A stretch of 64,000 nucleotides of DNA from RBG-16-57-9 sp964462185 (GTDB taxonomy: Archaea; Thermoproteota; Bathyarchaeia; TCS64): the NCBI GenBank assembly GCA_964462185.1, contig CAYWWV010000005.1, forward strand, positions 1 to 64,000. The letters are read 5' to 3'. Every line of letters begins with the position of its first letter. The first letter of the stretch is position 1. The position numbers and the translations under genes are program-made. Below the pieces are notes generated by a model, which worked only from the letters and a program-made list of their open reading frames with translations, was not told where the DNA came from and searched no databases. This document shows, piece after piece, positions 16,972-24,942 of the stretch.

Positions 16972-16993
16972 CCCCGACAGGGGTATGTCGGGG
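16972..16993. promoter_or_regulatory. Inverted repeat upstream of the winged-helix gene (candidate operator)
   Basis: CCCCGACA and TGTCGGGG form a perfect 8-bp inverted repeat separated by six bases. It lies between a TTTTAA-type TATA candidate (about 17001-17008, minus strand) and the GTG start, at the expected transcription start. That position suits an autorepressor site, though it could also be a hairpin in the RNA. Confidence 0.5.
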
Positions 16994-17025
16994 TTGGGGG
17001 TTAAAAGTCTTTCTAAGGGGGGTTT

Positions 17026-17135
17026 TTGCCCGGTTTTTTCACGTTTATTGTGTGGTGTTTAGGCTGTTTTTCGGGGTGTTTCGTCTGGAGTGCGCTGGGA
17101 TCGAGTGATTCGGGTGACCCCCCCTCCCCCCCTTG
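17026..17135 (+). repeat. Dispersed intergenic repeat, copy 1
   Basis: This noncoding stretch ends with a 22-base run (two blocks of seven C after GGGTGA, at 17113-17134) that is identical to the reverse complement of 45973-45994. The 70-80 bases before it also align in patches with the other copy (GTGGT, GGCTGTTTT, GGGG, CTGG). The C-rich core is low in complexity, so the exact match alone is weaker than its length suggests. Confidence 0.45.
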
Positions 17136-17150
17136 GTGGGTGGGGGTGTG

Positions 17151-17639
17151 CTACCAGTCGTCCAGGTGTTTCTTGATGTATTCTCGAAGGCCGCCGGCTT
17201 GGAGTATCTCCATCATGAATGGTGGTATGGGTTTGAATTCCAGTTTTTTCTGGTTGTTGAGGGTGATCTTTCCTTGGGTGATGTCGATTTCCACCTGGTC
17301 GCCTGTTTGGATTAGTTTGCTGGCGTTGGGGAGTTCTATGGTGGGTAGGCCCAGGTTTATGGCGTTGCGGTAGAAGATGCGTGCAAAGCTCTCGGCCACG
17401 ACTGCGGAGATGCCTGCGTGTTTCAGGGCTAGGGGGGCGTGTTCGCGGCTGCTTCCCAGTCCGAAGTTTCTCCCGCCTACTATGATGTCGCCTGGCGATG
17501 CTTTTTGGGGGAATTCGGGGTCTAGGCCTTCCATGGCGTGGCGGCCCATCTCTTCGGGGTCGGTGAGCTCCAGGTATTTCCCTGGGAGGATGTAGTCGGT
17601 GTTCACGTCGTCGCCGAAGTTCCAGGCTTTGCCTTTCAT
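17151..17639 (-). CDS. leuD: 3-isopropylmalate dehydratase (homoaconitase-like) small subunit
   Basis: A 162-residue swivelling domain of the aconitase family. It has the start W-N-F-G-D-D-V-N-T-D-Y-I-L-P-G, G-L-G-S-S-R-E-H-A-P-L-A (active-site serine and arginine) and F-A-R-I-F-Y-R-N-A-I-N-L-G-L-P, all standard for LeuD. It pairs with the LeuC-type protein whose stop overlaps its start by four bases. Archaeal LeuCD pairs can act on isopropylmalate, citramalate or homocitrate, and the substrate loop was not resolved here. Confidence 0.93.
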   Translation of the reverse strand: MKGKAWNFGDDVNTDYILPGKYLELTDPEEMGRHAMEGLDPEFPQKASPGDIIVGGRNFGLGSSREHAPLALKHAGISAVVAESFARIFYRNAINLGLPTIELPNASKLIQTGDQVEIDITQGKITLNNQKKLEFKPIPPFMMEILQAGGLREYIKKHLDDW

Positions 17640-18895
17640 GGTTTGACCTCCCTGGGGTCGGTGATTGCTCCTTTTAGGGCTGACGCGGCGGCTGTGGCTG
17701 GGCTGGAGAGGTAGACTTGGGACTCGGGGCTTCCCTGCCTACCCTTGAAGTTCCTGTTGCTGGTGCTGAGGGAGACCTCTCCCGGGGCCAGTATGCCGTG
17801 GTTGCCGCCGAAGCAGACGCTGCAGCTGGGGTTGCAGACGATGGCGCCAGCCTTGAATAGGGTGTCTAACACCCCTTTGTCCAGGGCGGACTGGTAGACC
17901 TCCCTGCTGGCGGGGGTGACTATGAGTCTCACGTCCTGGTGGACCCTGCCTCCTTTGAGGATTCTTGCGGCGGTTTCCAGGTCTTCGAGCCGCCCGTTGG
18001 TGCAGGACCCTATGAACACTTGGTTGATGGGGGTTCCCTCCACTTGGGCGGCGGGTTTCACGTTGTCCACGGAGTGGGGGCAGGCCACTAGGGGTTCCAG
18101 GCCCTCGGCGTCCACCTCCAGGGTGGAGGCGTAGGCGGCGTCTGGGTCTGGTAGGACTGGTTTGTACTGTTTTTTCACCCTGCCAGCGAGGAAGGAGTCC
18201 ACCTTGTCGTCGGGGAGGCATATTCCTGCCTTCCCCCCTAGCTCGACGGCCATGTTGCACATGGTCATCCGCGAGGACAGGCTCATCTCTTCAACGGTGC
18301 TCCCGTGGAACTCCAAGGCTCGGTAGGTGGCGCCGTCGGCGCCCAGCCTCCCCGCTACGTGGAGGATTACGTCCTTGCTGGCGACCATGGTGGGCAGCGC
18401 CCCCTCCACCTGGACTCTGATGGTCTCGGGGACACGGAACCAGAGCTTCCCCGTCCCCATGGCCGCCCCCATGTCGGTGCTGCCGATGCCTGTGGCGAAG
18501 GCTCCGAAGGCTCCGTGGGTGCAGGTGTGGCTGTCGGCCCCCACCAGGACCATGCCTGGGTATACGTGGCCGTGCTCGGGGATTACCTGGTGGCAGACCC
18601 CTGAGTCCACATCGTAGAAGTGTTTTAGGCCTTGGTGGCGGGCGAACTCGCGGCACTCCTTGTGTACGGAGGCGTTTTGGATGTTGGTTGCGGGGGCTAT
18701 GTGGTCTAATACTATGGCCACCTTGGAGGCGTCCCAGACCCTTTGGATGCCCATGTCCTCCATAGCCCTGAAGGCCAGGGTGGCCGTGAGGGCGGGCATG
18801 AAGGCGAAGTCGATGCGGGCCTTCACTATCTCCCCAGGCCCCACCGAGTCCAGGCCTGCGTGTGCAGCCAGTATTTTCTCCGACACCGTGCTCAT
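17636..18895 (-). CDS. leuC: 3-isopropylmalate dehydratase (homoaconitase-like) large subunit
   Basis: A 419-residue archaeal-type large subunit. It starts S-E-K-I-L-A-A-H-A-G and has V-G-A-D-S-H-T-C-T-H-G-A-F-G-A-F. The [4Fe-4S] cluster ligands are visible in I-G-S-C-T-N-G-R and C-N-P-S-C-S-V-C-F-G-G. It interconverts 2-isopropylmalate and 3-isopropylmalate (or the citramalate/homocitrate analogues). It is coupled to leuD by a four-base overlap and follows leuA by two bases. Confidence 0.94.
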   Translation of the reverse strand: MSTVSEKILAAHAGLDSVGPGEIVKARIDFAFMPALTATLAFRAMEDMGIQRVWDASKVAIVLDHIAPATNIQNASVHKECREFARHQGLKHFYDVDSGVCHQVIPEHGHVYPGMVLVGADSHTCTHGAFGAFATGIGSTDMGAAMGTGKLWFRVPETIRVQVEGALPTMVASKDVILHVAGRLGADGATYRALEFHGSTVEEMSLSSRMTMCNMAVELGGKAGICLPDDKVDSFLAGRVKKQYKPVLPDPDAAYASTLEVDAEGLEPLVACPHSVDNVKPAAQVEGTPINQVFIGSCTNGRLEDLETAARILKGGRVHQDVRLIVTPASREVYQSALDKGVLDTLFKAGAIVCNPSCSVCFGGNHGILAPGEVSLSTSNRNFKGRQGSPESQVYLSSPATAAASALKGAITDPREVKP

Positions 18896-18897
18896 GG

Positions 18898-20463
18898 CTA
18901 ATCCTTGTCTAAAAGCCTGTTCATCCCTTTTAAAATGGCCTCCACGCTGGCCATCACGGTGTCGCCGTGGACGCTGCTGGCGGTTATCACCCTGTCGCCC
19001 CTCCTCACAGCCACCGTGACATCGGCTACGGCGTCTGTGCCCCCTGTGATGGCCTTCATCATGAACTTCTCCAGCTTGATGTCCGCGAAGCCCTCCACCA
19101 CCCTCCGGATGGCGTTGATGGCCGAGTCGATGGGGCCGTTGCCTATGCCGCTCCCCACCATGGGTTCCCCATCCACCAGCAGGGTCACGCTGGCGGTGGG
19201 TGTGATGGTGTTACCCGTTACGACCAATAGCTGCTGGAGCTTCACCCGGTCCTCTATCCTCAGGTTCATAACGTCCTTGACTATGGCGTATAGGTCGCTG
19301 TCGGTAAGCACCTTACCAGTGTCGCCAATTGCCTTGACGCGTTTGGCGATGATCTTCAGCTGCTCCTCGGTGGGCTCGAAGCCCAGGTCGCGCACCATCT
19401 TGAAGAGGCCGTGGCGGCCCGCGTGTTTGCCCGCGGCTATCCGGCTCTTCTTACCCACGAACTCGGCGTCGATGATCTCGTAGTTTCCTCGGTGGCCCAA
19501 AACGCCGTGTACGTGGATGCCGGCCTCGTGGGCGAAGGCGTTGTCCCCCACGATGGGTGTGTTGGGGGGGTGGTAGACTCCGCTGAGGCGTTCCACTAGG
19601 CTGCTGGTCTCTGCGATCTTCTGGTAGTTGATCCCTGTGTCGATGCCGTATTGGGCCAGTAGGCTTATGGCCACCTGCTCCAGGCTGGTGTTCCCCGCCC
19701 TCTCCCCCAACCCATTCACACAGACGTGGACCTGTTCTGCTCCCGCCTCCACTGCCGCTAGGCTAGTGGCAGTGGCCTGTCCCAGGTCGTTGTGGGCGTG
19801 GGCGCTTAGAGGGGCCCTCAGTGATTCCTTGAGCTCTTTGAAGAAGCAGTAGGTGGCCCTGGGGGTTAGCACCCCCACGGTGTCTGGGATGTTGAGCATC
19901 TCCGCCCCCGCGTCCAGGGCTGTTTGGCAGACCTGTTTGAGGTAGGCCATCTCGGTGCGGGTGGCGTCTTGGGGGCTGAATTCGACGGTGACGCCGTGGT
20001 CCTTGGCGTACTCCACTCCCTCCAGGGTTTGGCGGATCACCTCCTCCCTGGTGGTGTTCATCATGTATTTTAGGTGGAGATCGCTGGTGCTGATGAATAT
20101 GTGGATGTAGGGCACATCGCATTCAAGGGCGCGGTCGATGTCGCTCTTGAGGGGCCTGGCCAGGGCCACTATGGTGGCGTCCAGCCCTAGGCCCGCTATG
20201 CGTTTCACGGCCTCCGTCTCCCCCCTGCTGGTTATGGGGAAGCCGGCCTCTATCTTGGGTACTCCGAGCTGGTCAAGCTGCTCGGCTATCAGGACCTTCT
20301 CGTCGATGGTGTAGGTCACCCCGGGCATCTGCTCCCCATCCCTCAGCGTGGTGTCGAACAGGGTGACCTTCTCGGGTAGATTCATCTCCAGCTCGGGCTT
20401 GTATGTGGACATGTAGAACTCTCGACCAGTCACATCTTCCACCGTTTCCCCCTCACAAACCAT
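18898..20463 (-). CDS. leuA: 2-isopropylmalate synthase / citramalate synthase family protein
   Basis: A 521-residue acetyl-CoA-dependent condensing enzyme. The catalytic TIM barrel has F-D-T-T-L-R-D-G-E-Q-M-P-G (metal ligand and catalytic Arg-Asp), H-A-H-N-D-L-G-Q-A-T-A (HxH metal site) and the G-E-R-A-G-N motif. The C-terminal third is the LeuA allosteric dimer domain, so feedback control is likely. LeuA, CimA and AksA cannot be separated safely by eye. A TATA-like TTATAAT at about 20470-20478 is too close to the ATG at 20463, so translation may start at a GTG near 20442 or at the ATG at 20412. It heads leuA-leuC-leuD. leuB is not in the window. Confidence 0.88.
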   Translation of the reverse strand: MVCEGETVEDVTGREFYMSTYKPELEMNLPEKVTLFDTTLRDGEQMPGVTYTIDEKVLIAEQLDQLGVPKIEAGFPITSRGETEAVKRIAGLGLDATIVALARPLKSDIDRALECDVPYIHIFISTSDLHLKYMMNTTREEVIRQTLEGVEYAKDHGVTVEFSPQDATRTEMAYLKQVCQTALDAGAEMLNIPDTVGVLTPRATYCFFKELKESLRAPLSAHAHNDLGQATATSLAAVEAGAEQVHVCVNGLGERAGNTSLEQVAISLLAQYGIDTGINYQKIAETSSLVERLSGVYHPPNTPIVGDNAFAHEAGIHVHGVLGHRGNYEIIDAEFVGKKSRIAAGKHAGRHGLFKMVRDLGFEPTEEQLKIIAKRVKAIGDTGKVLTDSDLYAIVKDVMNLRIEDRVKLQQLLVVTGNTITPTASVTLLVDGEPMVGSGIGNGPIDSAINAIRRVVEGFADIKLEKFMMKAITGGTDAVADVTVAVRRGDRVITASSVHGDTVMASVEAILKGMNRLLDKD

Positions 20464-20517
20464 CGAGGGATTATAAGCGATTTGAGCAAGAATCCTTACA
20501 CATGAAAAAAGGGGGGT

Positions 20518-21036
20518 TTAAAGGTCGAACTCCAAGAGGCCCCGCTGCACCAGGAGGTACACCAGCACCGCGCTGATCACAAGCTCGGGCAGCATGTACC
20601 CCCCGTTGTAGAGGGCGCTGTAGACCCAGGGGTTCATGCCTTCAGGGGCGTACATCCAGAAAAAGGCCACGCCGCTGATGAAGTGGCTGAGGAATCGCCC
20701 CACCATGGCTATCGCCACTCCAATCAGTGGCTGGTCCTTGAAGACGCCTGCCAACCCCAGGACGCCGAAGGCTATAGGGTAGTCTAAGGCCATGCCTATG
20801 GGGCTGTAGAACCAGCCGTCCAAGACCATTTGCACCAGCCCATAGATGGCGCCCGTGGCCACCCCCACCTTGGGCCCCCGCCTGAACGAGACGAGGAGTA
20901 TGGGAACCATGCTCCCCAGCGTCACGCTGCCGCCGTAGGGCATGCTGAATATCTTAATATAACTCAGCACTGTGGCCAGTGCGATGCTTACAGCCATCTC
21001 GGCTAAAACCCGGGTGTTGAAACCCTCTTCACTCAT
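20518..21036 (-). CDS. thiT: Thiamine ECF-transporter S component (ThiT-like)
   Basis: A 172-residue membrane protein with about six hydrophobic segments. It matches the ThiT substrate-binding subunit of energy-coupling-factor transporters: Y-P-I-A-F-G-V-L-G-L-A-G, R-F-L-S-H-F-I-S-G-V-A-F-F-W, Y-A-P-E-G and Y-N-G-G-Y-M-L-P-E carry residues that in ThiT line the thiamine pocket. The energising EcfA/A'/T genes are not nearby, so it would use a shared module encoded elsewhere. A TPP riboswitch lies directly upstream, which strongly supports the thiamine assignment. Confidence 0.93.
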   Translation of the reverse strand: MSEEGFNTRVLAEMAVSIALATVLSYIKIFSMPYGGSVTLGSMVPILLVSFRRGPKVGVATGAIYGLVQMVLDGWFYSPIGMALDYPIAFGVLGLAGVFKDQPLIGVAIAMVGRFLSHFISGVAFFWMYAPEGMNPWVYSALYNGGYMLPELVISAVLVYLLVQRGLLEFDL

Positions 21037-21044
21037 GTCCTTCT

Positions 21045-21137
21045 TCCTCCGCCAGTATTACCTGGATCAGGTTCAAAGGGTCGACGCCCACGCGTCCTCT
21101 CAGCCAGACTGCGGTCCAGCTCCCCTTCACATAGGAG
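21045..21137 (-). promoter_or_regulatory. TPP (THI-box) riboswitch controlling thiT
   Basis: On the minus strand the RNA contains the conserved TPP-aptamer blocks in order: GGGGAGC, GCTGAGA in the pyrimidine-sensing J3-2 region, then ACCCTTTGAACCTGATC and GGTAATACTGGCG (pyrophosphate-sensing helices), with the 3' strand of P1 as GGAGGAAG. That last segment is also the best Shine-Dalgarno for the thiT ATG, about nine bases away. Ligand binding would therefore hide the ribosome site and shut off translation. A TATA-like GTTTATAAC at 21150-21158 places the transcription start near the aptamer 5' end. Confidence 0.95.
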
Positions 21138-21149
21138 CCCCTAAGCCAC

Positions 21150-21186
21150 GTTATAAACCTTGGCCCCCCTTGCAACGCTTTTAAAG
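21150..21186. promoter_or_regulatory. Divergent promoter between thiT and the ThDP enzyme gene
   Basis: GTTTATAAC on the minus strand (21150-21158) serves the riboswitch-thiT transcript. CTTTTAAAG on the plus strand (21178-21186) lies about 37 nt before the TTG at 21219, so the first in-frame TTG at 21201 is too close to be used. Confidence 0.6.
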
Positions 21187-21218
21187 CCTCCAACACCTCC
21201 TTGGCTCTAGGTGTCCCT

Positions 21219-22934
21219 TTGAAGGCTTCCAGGTTGTTGTTGGAGATGTTGAGGGGTTACGAGGTGAGCCACGTCTTCGGCTTGCCGGGAGAAACCACTC
21301 TGCCCCTTTACGAGGAGTGGCTGGATTTCCCCGAGATTCGCCACGTGGTGGCCCGCGACGAGCGTTCGGCCTCCTTCATGGCCGAGGGGTATGCCAAGTT
21401 CAGTTTTAAGCCGGGGGTTTGTGAGGCCCCCAGTGTGGGTGCCACCCATGTTTTGCCTGGGTGTGCGGAGGCGTATAAGGGGGCCACGCCCATTGTTTTC
21501 CTGGTCTCGGATATTCCCTTGGACTTGGAGCCGAGGAATATGTTAACCGGGTTGGACCAGTCCAGCCTATTCTCAGGCATCACCAAGGAGTCCCTCACCC
21601 TGGTGAAGCCCCAGCAGGTCTCCCACCTGGTTAGGAGAGCCTTCCGCGTGGCCACCACGGGCCGCCCTGGCCCAGTTCACATTAGGCTGCCCATGGACGT
21701 GTTGGGGAGGGAGGCAGGTGGAGCCGTCCTACCCCCCCAACGTGAGTACGCCTCCTACCCTGGAGCCAGGCCTGTTGCCGACCCCCAAGCCGTCTTCGAG
21801 GCTCTGAGGCTCTTAGGGGAGGCGGAGCGCCCTGTCTTGGTCTGCGGGCAGGGGGTGTTGCTGAGCCAGGCTTGGGATGAGGTGGTTGGGCTTGCCGAGG
21901 CCTTCGCAGTCCCAGTGGGGACCACCATCAACGGTAAGGGGGGGTTCCCCGAGGGCCACCCTTTGAGCCTAGGGGTGGTGGGGGCCCGCGGGGGTACGGA
22001 GACCAGCAACAGGTTTGTCCAGGAGGCCGACCTGGTTTTCTTCGTGGGGTGCAGCACCGACTCGGCGGCCACCGATGCCTGGAGGGTTCCACCGGTTGGG
22101 GGCGGGGCGAAGGTTGTGCAGCTGGACATATCCCCCGCGGAGGCTGGGAACAACTATGCCTCCCACGTGACGCTGGTGGGCGATGCCAAGGCCACCCTGG
22201 GCTGGATGCTGGAACTGCTGGAGGACCCCACCCCCCGCTTCAGGGACTCCCCCAGGGTAAAGGCCCTGGCCGAGGCCCGGGAGCAACACCAGCGATACGT
22301 GGAGGAGGCCCTCAGAAACCAGGGCCCCGGCATCCACCCCCTGGCCCTGGTGAAAACCCTGGAGAACACCCTCCCCAAAGACGGGTGCATGGTCATGGAT
22401 GTGGGCACCGCAGCCATCTACACCTCCACCTACTTCAGGGTCCGGGAGGCGGGTCGGAGGCTGGCCTACAACTTCGCCATGGGTAGCCTGGGCTACGCCC
22501 TCCCCGCGGCCATGGGTGCCTCCCTGGCTAGGCCGGGGTGCCCGGTGGCCTCATTGGTGGGCGACGGGAGCTTCGGGCTGGTGGCCGCCGAGCTGGAAAC
22601 CCTGGCCAGATACCAGCTACCCGTCACCGTGGTCCTCATCAACAACGGTGGATACGGCTGGATCAGGGCCGAGTGGCTCCTCAGCCACGGGGAGAGGTAT
22701 GTGGACTTCGCCACCAATTTCAACCCGGTGGACCACGTGAAGGTGGCGGAGGGCTTCGGGGTGGAGGCTGCGAGGGCCGAGTCCCCGGGCGACCTGGAGC
22801 AGTTGGGGGGGATGCTGGGAAGCGGGGAGCCCAGGCTCCTGGAGGTGGTGATGGAGCCCGAGGACAAGCTCATCCCCCCCGTGCCCAAGTGGATCAAGGC
22901 CGCCCAGAGGAAAGGCCTACCCCACCTAAGGTGA
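21219..22934 (+). CDS. Thiamine-diphosphate-dependent enzyme of the acetolactate synthase family
   Basis: A 571-residue ThDP enzyme with the three-domain order of acetolactate synthase large subunits. The N-terminal PYR domain has V-F-G-L-P-G-E-T and R-D-E-R-S-A-S-F-M-A-E-G-Y-A, whose glutamate would activate the cofactor. The central FAD-like domain spans about residues 190-330. The C-terminal PP domain has the cofactor motif L-V-G-D-G-S-F-G-L and I-N-N-G-G-Y-G. The reaction cannot be told: the family also contains oxalyl-CoA, benzoylformate and sulfopyruvate decarboxylases. No IlvN small subunit follows. The TTG at 21219 gives the usual family start K-A-S-R-L-L-L-E. It is divergent from the riboswitch-controlled thiT gene. 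Confidence 0.85.
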   Translation: MKASRLLLEMLRGYEVSHVFGLPGETTLPLYEEWLDFPEIRHVVARDERSASFMAEGYAKFSFKPGVCEAPSVGATHVLPGCAEAYKGATPIVFLVSDIPLDLEPRNMLTGLDQSSLFSGITKESLTLVKPQQVSHLVRRAFRVATTGRPGPVHIRLPMDVLGREAGGAVLPPQREYASYPGARPVADPQAVFEALRLLGEAERPVLVCGQGVLLSQAWDEVVGLAEAFAVPVGTTINGKGGFPEGHPLSLGVVGARGGTETSNRFVQEADLVFFVGCSTDSAATDAWRVPPVGGGAKVVQLDISPAEAGNNYASHVTLVGDAKATLGWMLELLEDPTPRFRDSPRVKALAEAREQHQRYVEEALRNQGPGIHPLALVKTLENTLPKDGCMVMDVGTAAIYTSTYFRVREAGRRLAYNFAMGSLGYALPAAMGASLARPGCPVASLVGDGSFGLVAAELETLARYQLPVTVVLINNGGYGWIRAEWLLSHGERYVDFATNFNPVDHVKVAEGFGVEAARAESPGDLEQLGGMLGSGEPRLLEVVMEPEDKLIPPVPKWIKAAQRKGLPHLR

Positions 22935-22986
22935 GGAGGCTGCAGGGACGAGCCCAGCCACCCCCGCCACCCAAGCCCTCGACCAG

Positions 22987-23415
22987 GTGTCAGCCCAATA
23001 CACCCTACACCCCTACCCCTACCGAGAGGGCGGCGCCCTTGAAGCCGCCAGAGCCCTCAGGGTGCCCCCCAGGGAGATGGTGAAGACCCTGGTGATGGAG
23101 ACCGCCCGGGGCGAGGCCTTCCTCCTCCTCATGCCTGGAGACCGCAGGGTCAGCCTTAAACGCCTGGCCCGCGCCCTGGGGGTGAAGAACGTCTCCACCG
23201 TGGCGCCGAGGGAGGCTGAAAGGCTCACAGGCTACCGGGTGGGGGGCATCAGCCCCTACGGCACCAAGAGGCCCCTCCCAGTCTACGTCGAGAAAAGCAT
23301 CCTACAACTGGACAGGCTCTACGTGAACGGTGGGAGGAGGGGGCTAGTGGTTGAACTCACTCCCCACACCCTCCTGGAGACCTTGAGGCCCACCCCGGTC
23401 CACGCTGCGGGTTGA
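22987..23415 (+). CDS. YbaK/ProX-type aminoacyl-tRNA deacylase
   Basis: A 142-residue YbaK-fold protein that would hydrolyse mischarged tRNA (Cys-tRNA-Pro or similar). Family marks are V-K-T-L-V-M-E, P-G-D-R-R-V-S-L-K-R-L-A, R-L-T-G-Y-R-V-G-G-I-S-P-Y-G-T-K, L-P-V-Y-V and V-N-G-G-R-R-G. The GTG at 22987 is the only start codon in frame, but the ten codons before it (22957-22986: A-T-P-A-T-Q-A-L-D-Q) also look like the family's N-terminus (T-P-A-T-x-A-L). That frame has no normal start between the TAA at 22927-22929 and the GTG. Either a non-standard start or a small frameshift upstream is possible. Confidence 0.85.
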   Translation: MSAQYTLHPYPYREGGALEAARALRVPPREMVKTLVMETARGEAFLLLMPGDRRVSLKRLARALGVKNVSTVAPREAERLTGYRVGGISPYGTKRPLPVYVEKSILQLDRLYVNGGRRGLVVELTPHTLLETLRPTPVHAAG

Positions 23416-23449
23416 ACCATTTAAAAGCCTGTAGCCCCCAGAAGGAGGG

Positions 23450-24904
23450 GTGTACCCCATGGAGAGACCTGAGTCCATACTCATCAAGAACGGCCTCCTC
23501 CTCACCATGCAGGGAGAGGGGGTGGGCTCCATACCCGACGGCGCCGTGGCCATCCAGGATGGAGAAATAGTGGCGGTGGGCAAGACCCACAGGGTTGAAC
23601 CCCAACACAGGGACGCCGAGGTGGTCATCGACGCCCAGGGGAAGGCGGTGCTCCCCGGCTTCGTGGACGGCCACATACACACGGGGCTATCCATCCTGAG
23701 GGGCCTGGCCCAGGATGTCCCCGAGATCGAGTGGATGCTTAAAACCCTGGCCCCCTTCACCCCCCACATAGAGGCCCGGCACCAGGTGGCCGGCTCCAGG
23801 CTGGGAGTGCTGGAGGCCCTCAAGGCGGGCACCACCACCTTCGGCGAGATAGGGGGCAACATGGCGCCCCTGGTGGAGCAGGTCTTCCTGCCCATGGGGG
23901 TTAGGGCAAACGTGGCCAACACCATCAACCAGATCGGCCCCGACAGCAGGCCCGACCCCCACAAACCCTACGTCTTCTACGAGGATGTGGGGGAGGAGAA
24001 GCTGAGGCGGGCCTTGGAGCTGGTGGACCGCTTCGACGGGGCCGACGGGGGGAGGATCACGGTGATGTTCGCCCCCCATGGGGCCGACATGATGGACACC
24101 AGCCTGCTCCTCCGGGTGAGGGAGGAGGCCCTCTCCCGGGGGAAGCTGATCCACATCCATGTGGCCCAGGGGGGGAGGGAGGAGATACAGATGCGGCTGA
24201 GGTATGGGAAGACCACCGTCCAATACCTGGACGAGTTGGGGTACCTGGACGGCCACCTCATCGCCGCCCACTGCCACCAAACCACCGACCAGGAGGTCCA
24301 GCTACTCGCCAAGAAAGGCGTCCGATACGCCAGCTGCCCCGCCAGCATAGCCGGAATCGACGGCATAACCCCACCCCTAGGCCTATACCTGGCCAGCGGC
24401 GGCCCCCACGCAACCCTGGGAAGCGACCAGGCGCCTGGAAACGGACACCACAACATGCTGGTGGAGATGAAGGTGGCCGCCCTCCTCAACAAAACCCGGC
24501 ACCGCGACCCCACCGTCCTCCCAGCCTGGAAGACCCTTCGCCTGGCCACCGTTGAGGGCGCCAGAACCCTGGGGCTGGGAGACAGGGTGGGCAGCCTGGA
24601 GCCGGGGAAGAGGGCCGACATAGTTCTGCTGGACCTCAAAAAACCCCACATGGCCCCCCTGGTCCTGGAGCCCTTCTGCAACGTGGCGCCCAACATCGTG
24701 TACAGCGCCCGCGGCGATGAGGTGACCCACGTATTGGTGGATGGGAGGCTGCTGGTGGAGGAGGGGGTGGTGAAGACGGTGGACGAGGGCCGGGTGGTGG
24801 AGGAGGCCCAGAGGGCTGGGGCTGAGGTGGCTGGGAGGGGGGCCCAGGCCTTCCTGGAGGGGGATGGGTGGCTAGCCCGCGAGGCCAAGAGGGGCCTATA
24901 CTAG
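23450..24904 (+). CDS. Amidohydrolase of the chlorohydrolase / MTA-SAH deaminase family
   Basis: A 484-residue cytosolic metal-dependent deaminase or hydrolase. The metal-binding G-F-V-D-G-H-I-H-T-G lies near residue 75, followed by E-A-L-K-A-G-T-T-T-F-G-E, H-I-H-V-A-Q (third histidine), A-A-H-C-H-Q and L-G-S-D-Q-A-P-G (fourth ligand, aspartate). The pattern matches the TrzN/AtzA and S-adenosylhomocysteine/methylthioadenosine deaminase clade. The substrate is unknown; nucleoside, guanine-like or pterin compounds are all possible. A second member of the clade lies at 51.2 kb. GTG at 23450 (27 nt after TATTTAAAAG-like sequence) and ATG at 23459 are both plausible starts. Confidence 0.85.
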   Translation: MYPMERPESILIKNGLLLTMQGEGVGSIPDGAVAIQDGEIVAVGKTHRVEPQHRDAEVVIDAQGKAVLPGFVDGHIHTGLSILRGLAQDVPEIEWMLKTLAPFTPHIEARHQVAGSRLGVLEALKAGTTTFGEIGGNMAPLVEQVFLPMGVRANVANTINQIGPDSRPDPHKPYVFYEDVGEEKLRRALELVDRFDGADGGRITVMFAPHGADMMDTSLLLRVREEALSRGKLIHIHVAQGGREEIQMRLRYGKTTVQYLDELGYLDGHLIAAHCHQTTDQEVQLLAKKGVRYASCPASIAGIDGITPPLGLYLASGGPHATLGSDQAPGNGHHNMLVEMKVAALLNKTRHRDPTVLPAWKTLRLATVEGARTLGLGDRVGSLEPGKRADIVLLDLKKPHMAPLVLEPFCNVAPNIVYSARGDEVTHVLVDGRLLVEEGVVKTVDEGRVVEEAQRAGAEVAGRGAQAFLEGDGWLAREAKRGLY

Positions 24905-24942
24905 CGGGAAGGCTTTAACCCCCTGCACTCCCTCTCTTACCC

